The notes beneath the pieces are model-generated. The model was given only the letters and a program-made list of their open reading frames with translations. It searched no databases and was not told where the DNA came from. Below, one piece after another: positions 27,501 through 34,779 of a stretch of DNA of 38,310 bases. The stretch comes from Thioploca sp. (GTDB taxonomy: Bacteria; Pseudomonadota; Gammaproteobacteria; Beggiatoales; Beggiatoaceae): the NCBI GenBank assembly GCA_012032555.1, contig JAAUSR010000051.1, positions 1 to 38,310 on the forward strand, given 5' to 3'. The translations under genes were made by a program, and so were the position numbers. The first letter of the stretch is position 1. Each line of letters opens with the position of its first letter.

Positions 27501-28416
27501 AGACCAGGATAGACCGGTTTTACCAAATGGAAACAATCGCACTTCATCGAACGTAACCACCATACAATTTGGAAAAGCCTTTGAAATCATAAAAGAATCT
27601 CAAGGCGAAATCCTAATTCCAGTGATTCGCACGGGTACCCAAGGTCTGGCTACCGTCGATTATGAAACCATGGCCGGGAGTGCTACTGCGGATGAAGATT
27701 ACCTCTCACGTCAAGGTCGATTAGTTTGGCAAGATGGCGAAGAAGGTATAGTGGCTCTCACCATTCCGATTGTGGTTGATTCGCAACCCGAACCCGATGA
27801 AAGCTTCACGTTGCGGCTCTTTAATCCGAGTGAAGGCGTGCAATTAGGCAACTTATCACCAGTTGAAATTAGAATCCAAGATGATTCGGATATTCTACCG
27901 CCGCGACTGTTGCTCCCCAACCTGGGTCGTGGTATGGCGATAACTAATGATCCAACTACTCAGTGGCAAACTCGTTATAATTGCCAAACGTTACCTTGTC
28001 CACTCCCGGCGGCTTTCCGCGGTGGCAGTTCTCTCAACGGGTTAAGTTATTATCAGCAGTTAACTTTAGATCCCTATCAATATGTCAATATTCACGGGGA
28101 AATTGATGTCGCAGCGGAACATGTTGGTCAAAAGGCGGAATTACTGGCAGTTGCTGCTTGGCAGCCGCTTGATTCCAACGAACCGGCGCGCTATTTCATG
28201 CAAGACGATCAAGGTCAAATTTTACCGTGGGATTTGAATTTAGCACATTTGGTTGCGGCGCAAACCGCAGTGACCTTGAAACCCACCCAGGAAATGAATC
28301 TTTATACGGGATTATTAGCACGTGGCCAAATTCACTTGTTCTTTGGTTATCAGTTGTCCGAAGGGGTGATTGTGTTTAATGGTGAACAGGCGGTGGAGTT
28401 GGTGGTAGGGGAATGA
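24385..28416 (+). CDS. Giant surface protein, segment 3: rest of C13 domain, FN3-like, six Calx-beta domains, C-terminal module
   Basis: The conserved frame resumes as YTYFNKQFQDHAVQHPLL and continues through DDNGD and the GSNELGNDGQQAKHLYL stretch. One restored base near 24382 (ACG-GAT-TAC) joins it to segment 2. Next are an Ig-like part, a fibronectin III-like domain (~24905-25245), a carboxypeptidase-regulatory-like domain (~25260-25535), then six Calx-beta domains at about 25565, 25940, 26290, 26800, 27175 and 27555. These have the usual VTRTGG, YTGGTGVLTW and EPLETLVIELVNP-type motifs and calcium-binding acidic ends. A Ser/Thr-rich linker lies at 26640-26790. The final ~115 residues match the C-terminal module of the protein at 11558. 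The joined gene 20108-28416 would encode about 2,769 residues. A TTG at 24472 could be called as a start, but it is internal. Confidence 0.85.
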   Translation, partial: YTYFNKQFQDHAVQHPLLDDNGDRQGSNELGNDGQQAKHLYLGLGPQYDANAPDSPATILKVASSLYLDANTAVAQLSAWINHPNRVKDQQVLVDIRPPSLQLTDQGIEHHGQLQINGLQRIQLPLAEGNHFQGQVATFTEAGQYELFYFVIDNQTGDISPLQRSSVYKNKLNNQPPIAVQLLAPADGSETQTVVIFDWKASQDPDNDYFTYTLLLGTDPALQKIVYQQEDLSTSITYLDQTAVIDDPLNQGQPGLRDGTQYFWKVQAIDKYGAIAESPIFAFQTNDTNFPPGLGSLYVYNAVDFVSLENATLNFWVVDEWGNLVVDTNGLPIPLAQPPDIYQDQGFYDMTLPYGRRRATVQADGYQKQEVLIDTTDGLANLRVAMTPTGGIAAQPGQLQFRVAQARLEETQGQIAILVDRVGGVDRAVAVSYQILATSSATLGTDYSGTTTGQLSWADQDTVPKKIILTIQDDNQPEPEETIQLHLHDPTGGAILGTPAEMTITLIDDETSLPQQPGVLQFLTMHYAASESESQPVITVTRTGGDEGQVAVEYLVTNQSTAQLNTDYTGGTGVLTWASGDNEPKRLQLNLIDDTIVEPLETLVIELVNPTKGATLGEHQSATLTITDNDIAGAGPGTVQFAQSNYQAHEEEGTLKTVTVTRTGGSQGQVFVQYQTTVASTATAESDYHGGTGTLTWEAGDNEAKVINLTIVDDPTIETAETIQLMLLNPSGGVILGNPNQATLTILDNDSNKPTSSTVDQTTTDAFGNLTTSTSSIPIDSATPTDSTTNTGTATTNVDSTTNAGTLQFFTNTYYLNEGIGAVSTFTVTRTGGKQGAVSVKYTTTTVGTADIGLDYVGGSGLLTWAAGDDTPKAIEIQIIDDSQSEGPETIQLQLENPTGHAQLRSNDSAILIIADNDPSPEPVVNQSDTAILQFESALRWVQEEDGQIKLKVTRTGSSQGEVAVNYLETLHSNATLGEDYLNGSGSLVWADGDNQPQTITLDLIDDDWPETELIHLVLVEPLGQAVLGQQSETLIILQDQDRPVLPNGNNRTSSNVTTIQFGKAFEIIKESQGEILIPVIRTGTQGLATVDYETMAGSATADEDYLSRQGRLVWQDGEEGIVALTIPIVVDSQPEPDESFTLRLFNPSEGVQLGNLSPVEIRIQDDSDILPPRLLLPNLGRGMAITNDPTTQWQTRYNCQTLPCPLPAAFRGGSSLNGLSYYQQLTLDPYQYVNIHGEIDVAAEHVGQKAELLAVAAWQPLDSNEPARYFMQDDQGQILPWDLNLAHLVAAQTAVTLKPTQEMNLYTGLLARGQIHLFFGYQLSEGVIVFNGEQAVELVVGE

Positions 28417-28452
28417 TAATAATTGACCGAGAGTATTAAGATTTAAAGGAAT

Positions 28453-28478
28453 GGTGCGTTACGCGTTGCTAACGCACC
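28453..28478. repeat. Palindrome between convergent genes, possible bidirectional terminator
   Basis: Perfect 9-bp arms GGTGCGTTA and TAACGCACC around an 8-base loop. It belongs to the common GGTGCGTTA-type dispersed repeats and lies between two convergent stops. Confidence 0.7.
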
Positions 28479-28528
28479 TTACTTGCTGAATGGTATTGCT
28501 TCGTTTGAGTTAATGGCAATAGCCACCT

Positions 28529-30598
28529 CTACTTAGCTTCTAGTTCTTTCTTTAATTCTGCTAACGAAATAATTGGTGCATGACATTGAGGCCCCGTACA
28601 AACATAAGCGACTGCTGAACCTTGTGGCTGTTTTTCTGCTAATAAACCAGGTAAATCTCGCACTGAGTTTGGAATGGCAAGACAAAAACGGTGTGGTGCA
28701 TAGGCTTGTTGACATACGGTTTGCCAAGTTGTTAATACTTCTGGCTCACCTCGTAAAATAATAATCTGTGGTGGAAATAAGTAATCTTCTAAAGCAGACA
28801 ATAAAGTAGCGTGATAGGAAGCCGATTGTTGTAACAAAGACCAGCTCGCTTGGAGAGTTTGTTCGGCAGCCTGAAGATAACGTTGTTCTCCTAAAATATG
28901 TCCTAAGCGTCCTAATGCCAATGCTGCAACACCATTACCACTCGGCAGAGAATCATCCTCGAAAGATTTTGGCCGTAAAATTAATGATTCATGATGATGA
29001 GCTGTGAAATAAAAGCCACCTTGTTTGGTGTCAGCAAATTCGGTTAATAATACTTCCGCTAAAGCTATCGCCAAATCCAGATCACCATCACGCCACCGGG
29101 CTTGTAATAAGCTTAAAATCGCATCGAGTAGCAAGGCATAATCATCTAGATAGCCGTTCAGTTTAGCTTGACCGGCTTTATAAGTCACTAACAAATGTCC
29201 ATTAGTCCATAACTTATTTTTAATAAAGTCTAGTGCTTGCTCAGCCGCTCGTAAATAATCTGGACGAGCGAAAATGCGTCCGGCAGTTGCTAACCCTTTA
29301 ATCATTAAAGCATTCCATGCGGTTAACATTTTATCATCCCGTCCTGGTGGAGTTCGTTGTTGGCGATTTTGGAATAAAACAGTTTTAGCTTGCTCCAACT
29401 GAACGGCCATTTCAGTTACCGGTAAATTAAAATGTTGAGCGGTTTCTTCTAATTCATGATAAACATGTAAATGCCAATGCCCTTCAAAATTAGCGGGACG
29501 GTTTAACCCAAAATAATAGGCAAAGGGAGAATATAAATTTTCATTCAACAGTTCTCTGATTTGGTCTCGAGTCCACAGATAGAATTTACCTTCCTCTCCT
29601 TCGGAATCAGCATCAAGCGTCGAATAAAAGCCACCTTCTAGCGCGCGCATTTCTCGTAATACCCAAGCGGCTATTTCTAAAGCAATCGTTTCAAATAAAG
29701 GCTGATGGGTTAATTGCCAAGCCTCACTATATAACGTTAAAAATGGCCCATTGTCATATAACATTTTTTCAAAATGCGGAATGGTCCACGCTTCATCAAC
29801 TGAATAGCGGCAAAATCCACCACCCAGTTGATCATAAATCCCGCCTAAGGCCATTTTTTTTAGCGTCAAGATAGCCATCTCTAAGCCTTCTTCATCGGGA
29901 TTACCTTGTTGAGTGGTGATTTGGTAGTGATGTAATAGCCGTTCGATATTAAATAAATGTGGAAATTTAGGTGCTTGACCAAAACCACCATAGTTGCGAT
30001 CAAAGTTTTGCGCTAATTCATCACGAGCTTGATTAAGTGGTTCAGCATCAAGCTGTTGTTCTGGGTTAGTTATGGTCGTTTCATCACGGGTAAAAGCTTC
30101 GATTAAGGCTTGTTGATGTTGAATAACTTGTTGAGGATATTGACGATAAAAAGCCGCGACTTTTTTTAACAATTCACTAAATGCGGGCATACCATAACGC
30201 GGTTGTGGTGGGAAATAAGTGCCACCAAAAAAAGGGTATTGATCTTCAGGACTCAAAAACATCGTTAAAGGCCATCCGCCAGGACGTTGAACGAGTAATT
30301 GATGAGCCATTTGATAAATCTTATCGAGGTCCGGTCGTTCTTCACGGTCAACTTTAATGTTAATAAATAACTCATTCATAATAGACGCGGTTTGCGAATT
30401 TTCAAAGGATTCATGTGCCATAACATGACACCAATGACAGGCTGAATAACCAATAGACAATAAAATGGGTTTATTTTGTTGTTTAGCTAAGGCTAGTGCT
30501 TCTTGTCCCCAAGGATACCAGTGCACTGGGTTATGGGCATGTTGCAGCAAATAAGGACTGGTTTCATTAATCAACGCATTGGTGTGGGTCATGGACAT
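28529..30598 (-). CDS. YyaL/spermatogenesis-associated-20-type protein with thioredoxin-like domain (DUF255)
   Basis: The 689-residue protein begins with a DUF255 thioredoxin fold: [20 protein letters not shown], then [16 protein letters not shown] with the C54-x2-C57 pair, [13 protein letters not shown] and [11 protein letters not shown]. The remaining ~500 residues form an alpha/alpha six-hairpin region ([48 protein letters not shown]). This is the full family architecture. The biochemical role of the family is not settled; redox or sugar-related functions have been proposed. AGGA stands 8 bases before ATG 30598. It is transcribed away from metF. Confidence 0.93.
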   Translation of the reverse strand: MSMTHTNALINETSPYLLQHAHNPVHWYPWGQEALALAKQQNKPILLSIGYSACHWCHVMAHESFENSQTASIMNELFINIKVDREERPDLDKIYQMAHQLLVQRPGGWPLTMFLSPEDQYPFFGGTYFPPQPRYGMPAFSELLKKVAAFYRQYPQQVIQHQQALIEAFTRDETTITNPEQQLDAEPLNQARDELAQNFDRNYGGFGQAPKFPHLFNIERLLHHYQITTQQGNPDEEGLEMAILTLKKMALGGIYDQLGGGFCRYSVDEAWTIPHFEKMLYDNGPFLTLYSEAWQLTHQPLFETIALEIAAWVLREMRALEGGFYSTLDADSEGEEGKFYLWTRDQIRELLNENLYSPFAYYFGLNRPANFEGHWHLHVYHELEETAQHFNLPVTEMAVQLEQAKTVLFQNRQQRTPPGRDDKMLTAWNALMIKGLATAGRIFARPDYLRAAEQALDFIKNKLWTNGHLLVTYKAGQAKLNGYLDDYALLLDAILSLLQARWRDGDLDLAIALAEVLLTEFADTKQGGFYFTAHHHESLILRPKSFEDDSLPSGNGVAALALGRLGHILGEQRYLQAAEQTLQASWSLLQQSASYHATLLSALEDYLFPPQIIILRGEPEVLTTWQTVCQQAYAPHRFCLAIPNSVRDLPGLLAEKQPQGSAVAYVCTGPQCHAPIISLAELKKELEAK

Positions 30599-30718
30599 AA
30601 ATAACTTCCTAAATAATCTATAAATACTATCAACTATACACCAGTCACTGGCTTTCTGCTATGCTTAGAACTTTATAAACGTTTTCAATCTAGAAAGATA
30701 CTGAGATAGATATTTTTC

Positions 30719-30777
30719 TTAAGTCGGGTACGTCTCACACACCAATCTGACGGGTATGTAGAACGCATCCGACTTAA
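30719..30777. repeat. Inverted repeat in the yyaL-metF divergent region
   Basis: Perfect 9-bp arms TTAAGTCGG (30719-30727) and CCGACTTAA (30769-30777) enclose 41 bases. It may be a structured leader of metF, an operator or a dispersed repeat. Confidence 0.5.
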
Positions 30778-30853
30778 ATTATTTAGGGTATCTCGAGTTG
30801 ATTTTTATTTGGATATTTTGACCATCTACTTTAGAATCAGTACAATAACGCTT

Positions 30854-31717
30854 ATGACATCACCACATCAAGCATTTACAATGAGTTGCGAATTTTTTCC
30901 CCCGCGTACAGAGAAGGGTGTGGAAAAATTGCGTGAAATTCGTCAGCAATTGCAAATCTTACAACCGGCTTTCTTTTCCGTGACCTTTGGTGCCGGTGGT
31001 TCAACTCAAGAACAAACCTTTGAAACGGTTATCGATATTCAAAAACAGTCTTACTGTGAAGCGGCACCTCATCTCTCTTGCATTGGCAGTACTCCAGGAC
31101 AGGTTCGTCAATTGTTACAAGATTATCAAGCCCATCGCATTCGACGCATTGTCGCCTTGCGAGGCGACCGACCTTCTGGCTGGGCTGGGCCTTTAGGTGA
31201 GTTTTGTTATGCTAATGAATTAGTCGCTTTTATTCGTGCTGAAACCGGATCATATTTTCACATTGAAGTCGCTGCTTATCCGGAATTTCATCCACAAGCG
31301 CGTAGTGCTCAAGCAGACTTAAATTATTTTAAGCAAAAAGTTCAAGCCGGTGCCAATAGCGCTATTACCCAATATTTTTATAATGTTGAAGCTTACTTTC
31401 GTTTTATCGAGAGTTGTCAGACTATTGGCATTGATATTCCCATTGTTCCCGGCATTATGCCTATCAGTAATTATGAACAATTGGCCCGTTTTTCAAAGAC
31501 CTGTGGCGCAGAAATTCCACGCTGGTTAGATTGGCGTCTCCAAGAATGGGTTGATGATAAAGCTAGCTTGCAAGCTTTGGGTTTAGATGTCGTCACGCAA
31601 TTATGTGAACGTTTAATTACCGGTGGCGCACCGGGTCTGCATTTTTATACCCTTAATCAAGCCGAATTGACATTAGCTATTGCTAAACGCTTAAATTTAT
31701 TCACTAGTGCGACCTGA
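30854..31717 (+). CDS. metF: 5,10-methylenetetrahydrofolate reductase
   Basis: The enzyme reduces methylene-THF to methyl-THF for methionine synthesis, using FAD in a TIM barrel. Visible landmarks are SCEFFPPRTEKGVEKL with the catalytic Glu, FFSVTFGAGGS, HLSCIGSTPGQV, IVALRGDRP, VAAYPEFHPQA, ITQYFYNVEAYFRF, VPGIMPISNYEQL and the closing GGAPGLHFYTLNQ. ATG 30854 is chosen; an in-frame TTG at 30809 would add 15 residues not typical of the family. From ATG 30854 the length is 287, normal for bacterial MetF. No strong ribosome binding site is seen. It stands alone, divergent from the DUF255 gene. Confidence 0.96.
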   Translation: MTSPHQAFTMSCEFFPPRTEKGVEKLREIRQQLQILQPAFFSVTFGAGGSTQEQTFETVIDIQKQSYCEAAPHLSCIGSTPGQVRQLLQDYQAHRIRRIVALRGDRPSGWAGPLGEFCYANELVAFIRAETGSYFHIEVAAYPEFHPQARSAQADLNYFKQKVQAGANSAITQYFYNVEAYFRFIESCQTIGIDIPIVPGIMPISNYEQLARFSKTCGAEIPRWLDWRLQEWVDDKASLQALGLDVVTQLCERLITGGAPGLHFYTLNQAELTLAIAKRLNLFTSAT

Positions 31718-31801
31718 GTGTCAATCCTAACTCATTAAAATGATGACAGAGGTATTGAAGTTAGTTAGCTTACCCTATTTATTTGCAAAGGAAATCAGAT
31801 T

Positions 31802-33211
31802 ATGGCTGACCTGCCGAGTTTATTATTAGTTGATGATGATCCTTTAATCAGTGAATCGTTAGCTTTTGTCTTAAAAGATACCTTTTCCGTTTATGTCGTA
31901 GCAACCCGTGAAGAAGCCAAACGTCTGCTTTATACCTTACCGGTGTTGCCTAATTTAGCCTTAATTGACTTGGGATTACCTCCCAATCCACATAGTCCAG
32001 AAGAGGGCTTCACTCTCGTTTCGGAACTACTGACTTTTAATCCATCTATCAAAATTCTTATTTTATCGGGTCAAGATACCCAAGAAAATGTCAGACATGC
32101 TTTAACTTTAGGTGCGGTTGATTTTATTCCTAAGCCTTGTAATATGGAATTACTCAAAACGCGACTAAAACATCAACTGATGATCTTAGAAGCAGAACAG
32201 CATAAACCGCAAGCTAAACAAAAAGCCTGTGGACTCATTGGGCAAAGTATGGTTCTGGAAACGCTACGTGCTCAAATTCAACAATTTGCTAATTCACCTT
32301 TCTCGGTCTTGATTCAAGGTGAATCCGGTACTGGTAAAGAGTTAGTCGCACAATGTTTACATACCCAAAGTCAACGTGCCGAGGCACCTTGTTTAATTGT
32401 CAATTGCGCCGCTTTCACTACGGAGCTTCTTGAAGCTCAATTATTTGGTCATGCTAAAGGTGCCTTTACGGGTGCTAATAGTGCTCGTTCTGGCTTTTTT
32501 GAGGAAGCCAGTTACGGTAGCTTAATTCTCGATGAGATTGGTGAAATGCCGATGCAACTCCAGTCAAAATTATTACGTGTTTTAGAAAATGGGGAGTACT
32601 ATCGATTAGGAGAAACCAAAGTTCGCCAATCTCAAGCACGAATTATCGCTGCGAGTAACCGTGATTTACGTGGAGAAGTTTTAGCCGGCCAATTTCGCGG
32701 TGACTTATACCACCGTCTCAGTGTGTTAACAATTAAAGTTCCACCCGTCTGTGAACGCGACGATGATAAATTCTTACTCTTAAAGCACTTCCAAGATTTT
32801 TATGCGGAGATGGGTACACTTTTCCAATTAGATACCTCGGCTCGGCAAAGTTGGAAAGAATATAATTTTCCTGGTAATGTACGTGAACTGCGCAACATTG
32901 TCATTCGGCTGGGCGCGAAATATCCCAATCAGTTAGTGACTCGAACGCAGTTAGAAGAAGAATTAGAGACTAATCTTAACACCAAACAATTTACTTCTGC
33001 GGATACCGATTCTGATCAAGCGATCGTTCGCCAGTTAAACAAAGGCGGATTTTCGCTTGACGAGGTATTATTAGACTGGGAGCGACGTTATATCAATGCG
33101 GCACTGAAGATGAGTCAGGGCAATTTGAGTCAAGCAGCCCGAATCTTAGGTATTAACCGTACAACGCTATACAGCAAGATGCAACGTTTAAGTAAAAGTA
33201 ACTCCAGCTAA
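31802..33211 (+). CDS. Sigma-54-dependent response regulator, PrsR-like
   Basis: The receiver domain (residues ~5-125) has the acidic cluster LLLVDDDPLIS, phospho-acceptor Asp56 in LALIDLGLPP, and the terminal Lys in DFIPKP. The AAA+ domain carries Walker A GESGTGKELVA, the sigma-54-contacting GAFTGA loop (220-225), LILDEIGEMPMQLQSKLLRV and NFPGNVRELRN. A Fis-type helix-turn-helix ends the protein (GNLSQAARILGINRTTLYSKM). The receiver with its LGLPPNPHSPEEGF insert recalls PrsR, the regulator linked to PEP-CTERM/exopolysaccharide systems; that identity is an inference. AAGGA lies 9 bases before the ATG. No histidine kinase is next to it. A 21-base repeat array follows immediately. Confidence 0.92.
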   Translation: MADLPSLLLVDDDPLISESLAFVLKDTFSVYVVATREEAKRLLYTLPVLPNLALIDLGLPPNPHSPEEGFTLVSELLTFNPSIKILILSGQDTQENVRHALTLGAVDFIPKPCNMELLKTRLKHQLMILEAEQHKPQAKQKACGLIGQSMVLETLRAQIQQFANSPFSVLIQGESGTGKELVAQCLHTQSQRAEAPCLIVNCAAFTTELLEAQLFGHAKGAFTGANSARSGFFEEASYGSLILDEIGEMPMQLQSKLLRVLENGEYYRLGETKVRQSQARIIAASNRDLRGEVLAGQFRGDLYHRLSVLTIKVPPVCERDDDKFLLLKHFQDFYAEMGTLFQLDTSARQSWKEYNFPGNVRELRNIVIRLGAKYPNQLVTRTQLEEELETNLNTKQFTSADTDSDQAIVRQLNKGGFSLDEVLLDWERRYINAALKMSQGNLSQAARILGINRTTLYSKMQRLSKSNSS

Positions 33212-33218
33212 TCAATCA

Positions 33219-33460
33219 TTATCAGTTAATAATTAACCGTTACTTATCCATTTGCAATGATCACTAGTCAATTATCAAATAACTAGTAGACATTATTAAC
33301 TAACGTATTGTGATTATCAATTAACCAGTCAACGTTATCAATTAACTAGCAAATGTTTTCAAATAACTTGTAAATGTTATCAATTAGCCAGCCAAGGTTT
33401 TCAATTAATCTATTAACGTTATTAATTAACGGCTACAGGTTTTCAACTCATTCATAACTG
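33219..33460 (+). repeat. Degenerate 21-base tandem repeat array (11 units)
   Basis: Units begin TTATCAATTAAC or TTTTCAA and end in AAYG/AGG-like bases. Two units (33219-33260), an 11-base spacer (33261-33271), then nine consecutive units (33272-33460) fill the gap between the regulator stop and the next ATG at 33463. The period of 21 equals two helical turns and also seven codons, but the frames contain stops, so it is not coding as read. Confidence 0.88.
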
Positions 33461-33462
33461 AC

Positions 33463-34779
33463 ATGTACTATGAACATTTCGGTTTAAATTACCCACCATT
33501 CAAAATCACTCCAGATACCCAGCTATTTTATCCTGGTGGCGATCGTGGCTTAGTATTGGAAGCCTTAGTCTATGCCATTGAAACGGGAGAAGGGATTATT
33601 AAAGTTGTTGGCGAAGTCGGTAGTGGCAAAACCATGTTATGTCGAATGTTAGCAGAGAAATTATCAAACCGGATAGAAATCGTTTATCTAGCTAATCCAA
33701 GATTAGCACCGGATATGATTCTACAGGCGATTGCTTTAGAAATGCGTCTCTCAGTTACACCCCAATGTAATCGTCTTCAGGTTATGCACGCTCTACAGAC
33801 GCGATTATTAGAGAAACATGCTGATAATCAACAAGTCGTTATCTTTATCGAAGAAGCTCAGGAGATGCCACTGGAAACGCTAGAAGAAATTCGCTTACTG
33901 AGTAATTTAGAAACAACCCGCAATAAATTATTACAAATTGTGTTATTTGGACAACCTGAACTCGATAGTAATTTAGCGGTTACTCATATTCGTCAGTTGA
34001 AAGAGAGAATTACGCATCGGTTTTATTTACGAGCATTGAGTCGAGAAGATATCAAAAATTACTTACACTTTCGGATGCAAGCAGTGGGTTATCGTGGACC
34101 GCCCGTGTTTTCCCCCACTGCTGTTAGAATACTCACTCAAGTTTCTAAAGGCTTAATGCGCAGAATTAATATTTTAGCGGATAAAGCCTTATTAGCCGCT
34201 TTTGCTGAGAATGAATATCAAGTGAAAACGAAACATATTCGTTTAGCAGCACGTGATAGTAGCTTTAAATTACCCTTATTATCTAATCGGTGGGTTGGAT
34301 TAGGCTTATTGGCTCTGAGCACCAGTTTTATCTTGATAGTCGGATCGTGGTTTTATCAGCCGCTACTTGAAAAGATAACCATTAATGAGACTATTTTGCC
34401 TTTGGTTTCTCAACCTGAGCTAGCAATGAGAGCCGATTCACTGTTACAACAACGGATTCAAGCGACCCAACAATGGTTAAATTCAGTTGATCAGCAACAT
34501 TATAGTATTCAAGTGATGCAAACCCCGGTAGAAAATACCCCGGGTTTAACGCAATGGTTACATAAACCCGAAATTCAACCTTTACTACCCAACCTATATC
34601 TTTATCAAGTTGACCGCAATGGACAACTTATTTGGGAAATCCTTTATGCTGATTTCACCGACATTAACAGCGCATCTGCTGCCATGACAACCCTACCCGA
34701 TATTTTACGCAACAATAAACCTTTCTTGCGTAAAGTAGCGAGTTTAAAGTGGGAAGGGGTAACTGCTAAGGTAAAGTAA
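33463..34779 (+). CDS. ExeA/MshM-like AAA ATPase
   Basis: The start MYYEHFGLNYPPFKITPDTQ is the hallmark of the ExeA/GspA/MshM family. Walker A (VVGEVGSGKTMLCRML) lies at ~48-60 and Walker B (VVIFIEEAQEM) near 125-135. A sensor-like arginine region follows (LKERITHRFYLRALSREDI). A membrane segment lies at ~277-297 (VGLGLLALSTSFILIVGSWF), with ~140 periplasmic residues after it. ExeA-type proteins help place the secretin in the cell wall; MshM belongs to MSHA pilus clusters. The 3' end overlaps by 14 bases that of the secretin gene on the other strand. The ATG directly follows the repeat array, and no clear ribosome binding site is seen. Confidence 0.9.
   Translation: MYYEHFGLNYPPFKITPDTQLFYPGGDRGLVLEALVYAIETGEGIIKVVGEVGSGKTMLCRMLAEKLSNRIEIVYLANPRLAPDMILQAIALEMRLSVTPQCNRLQVMHALQTRLLEKHADNQQVVIFIEEAQEMPLETLEEIRLLSNLETTRNKLLQIVLFGQPELDSNLAVTHIRQLKERITHRFYLRALSREDIKNYLHFRMQAVGYRGPPVFSPTAVRILTQVSKGLMRRINILADKALLAAFAENEYQVKTKHIRLAARDSSFKLPLLSNRWVGLGLLALSTSFILIVGSWFYQPLLEKITINETILPLVSQPELAMRADSLLQQRIQATQQWLNSVDQQHYSIQVMQTPVENTPGLTQWLHKPEIQPLLPNLYLYQVDRNGQLIWEILYADFTDINSASAAMTTLPDILRNNKPFLRKVASLKWEGVTAKVK

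Noticed and set aside
30599-30853. SAM or other riboswitch before metF
   Set aside because: No known riboswitch core motif could be recognised; only a simple inverted repeat.
33219-33460. CRISPR-like array
   Set aside because: Units are contiguous, degenerate and lack unique spacers; no cas genes are present.
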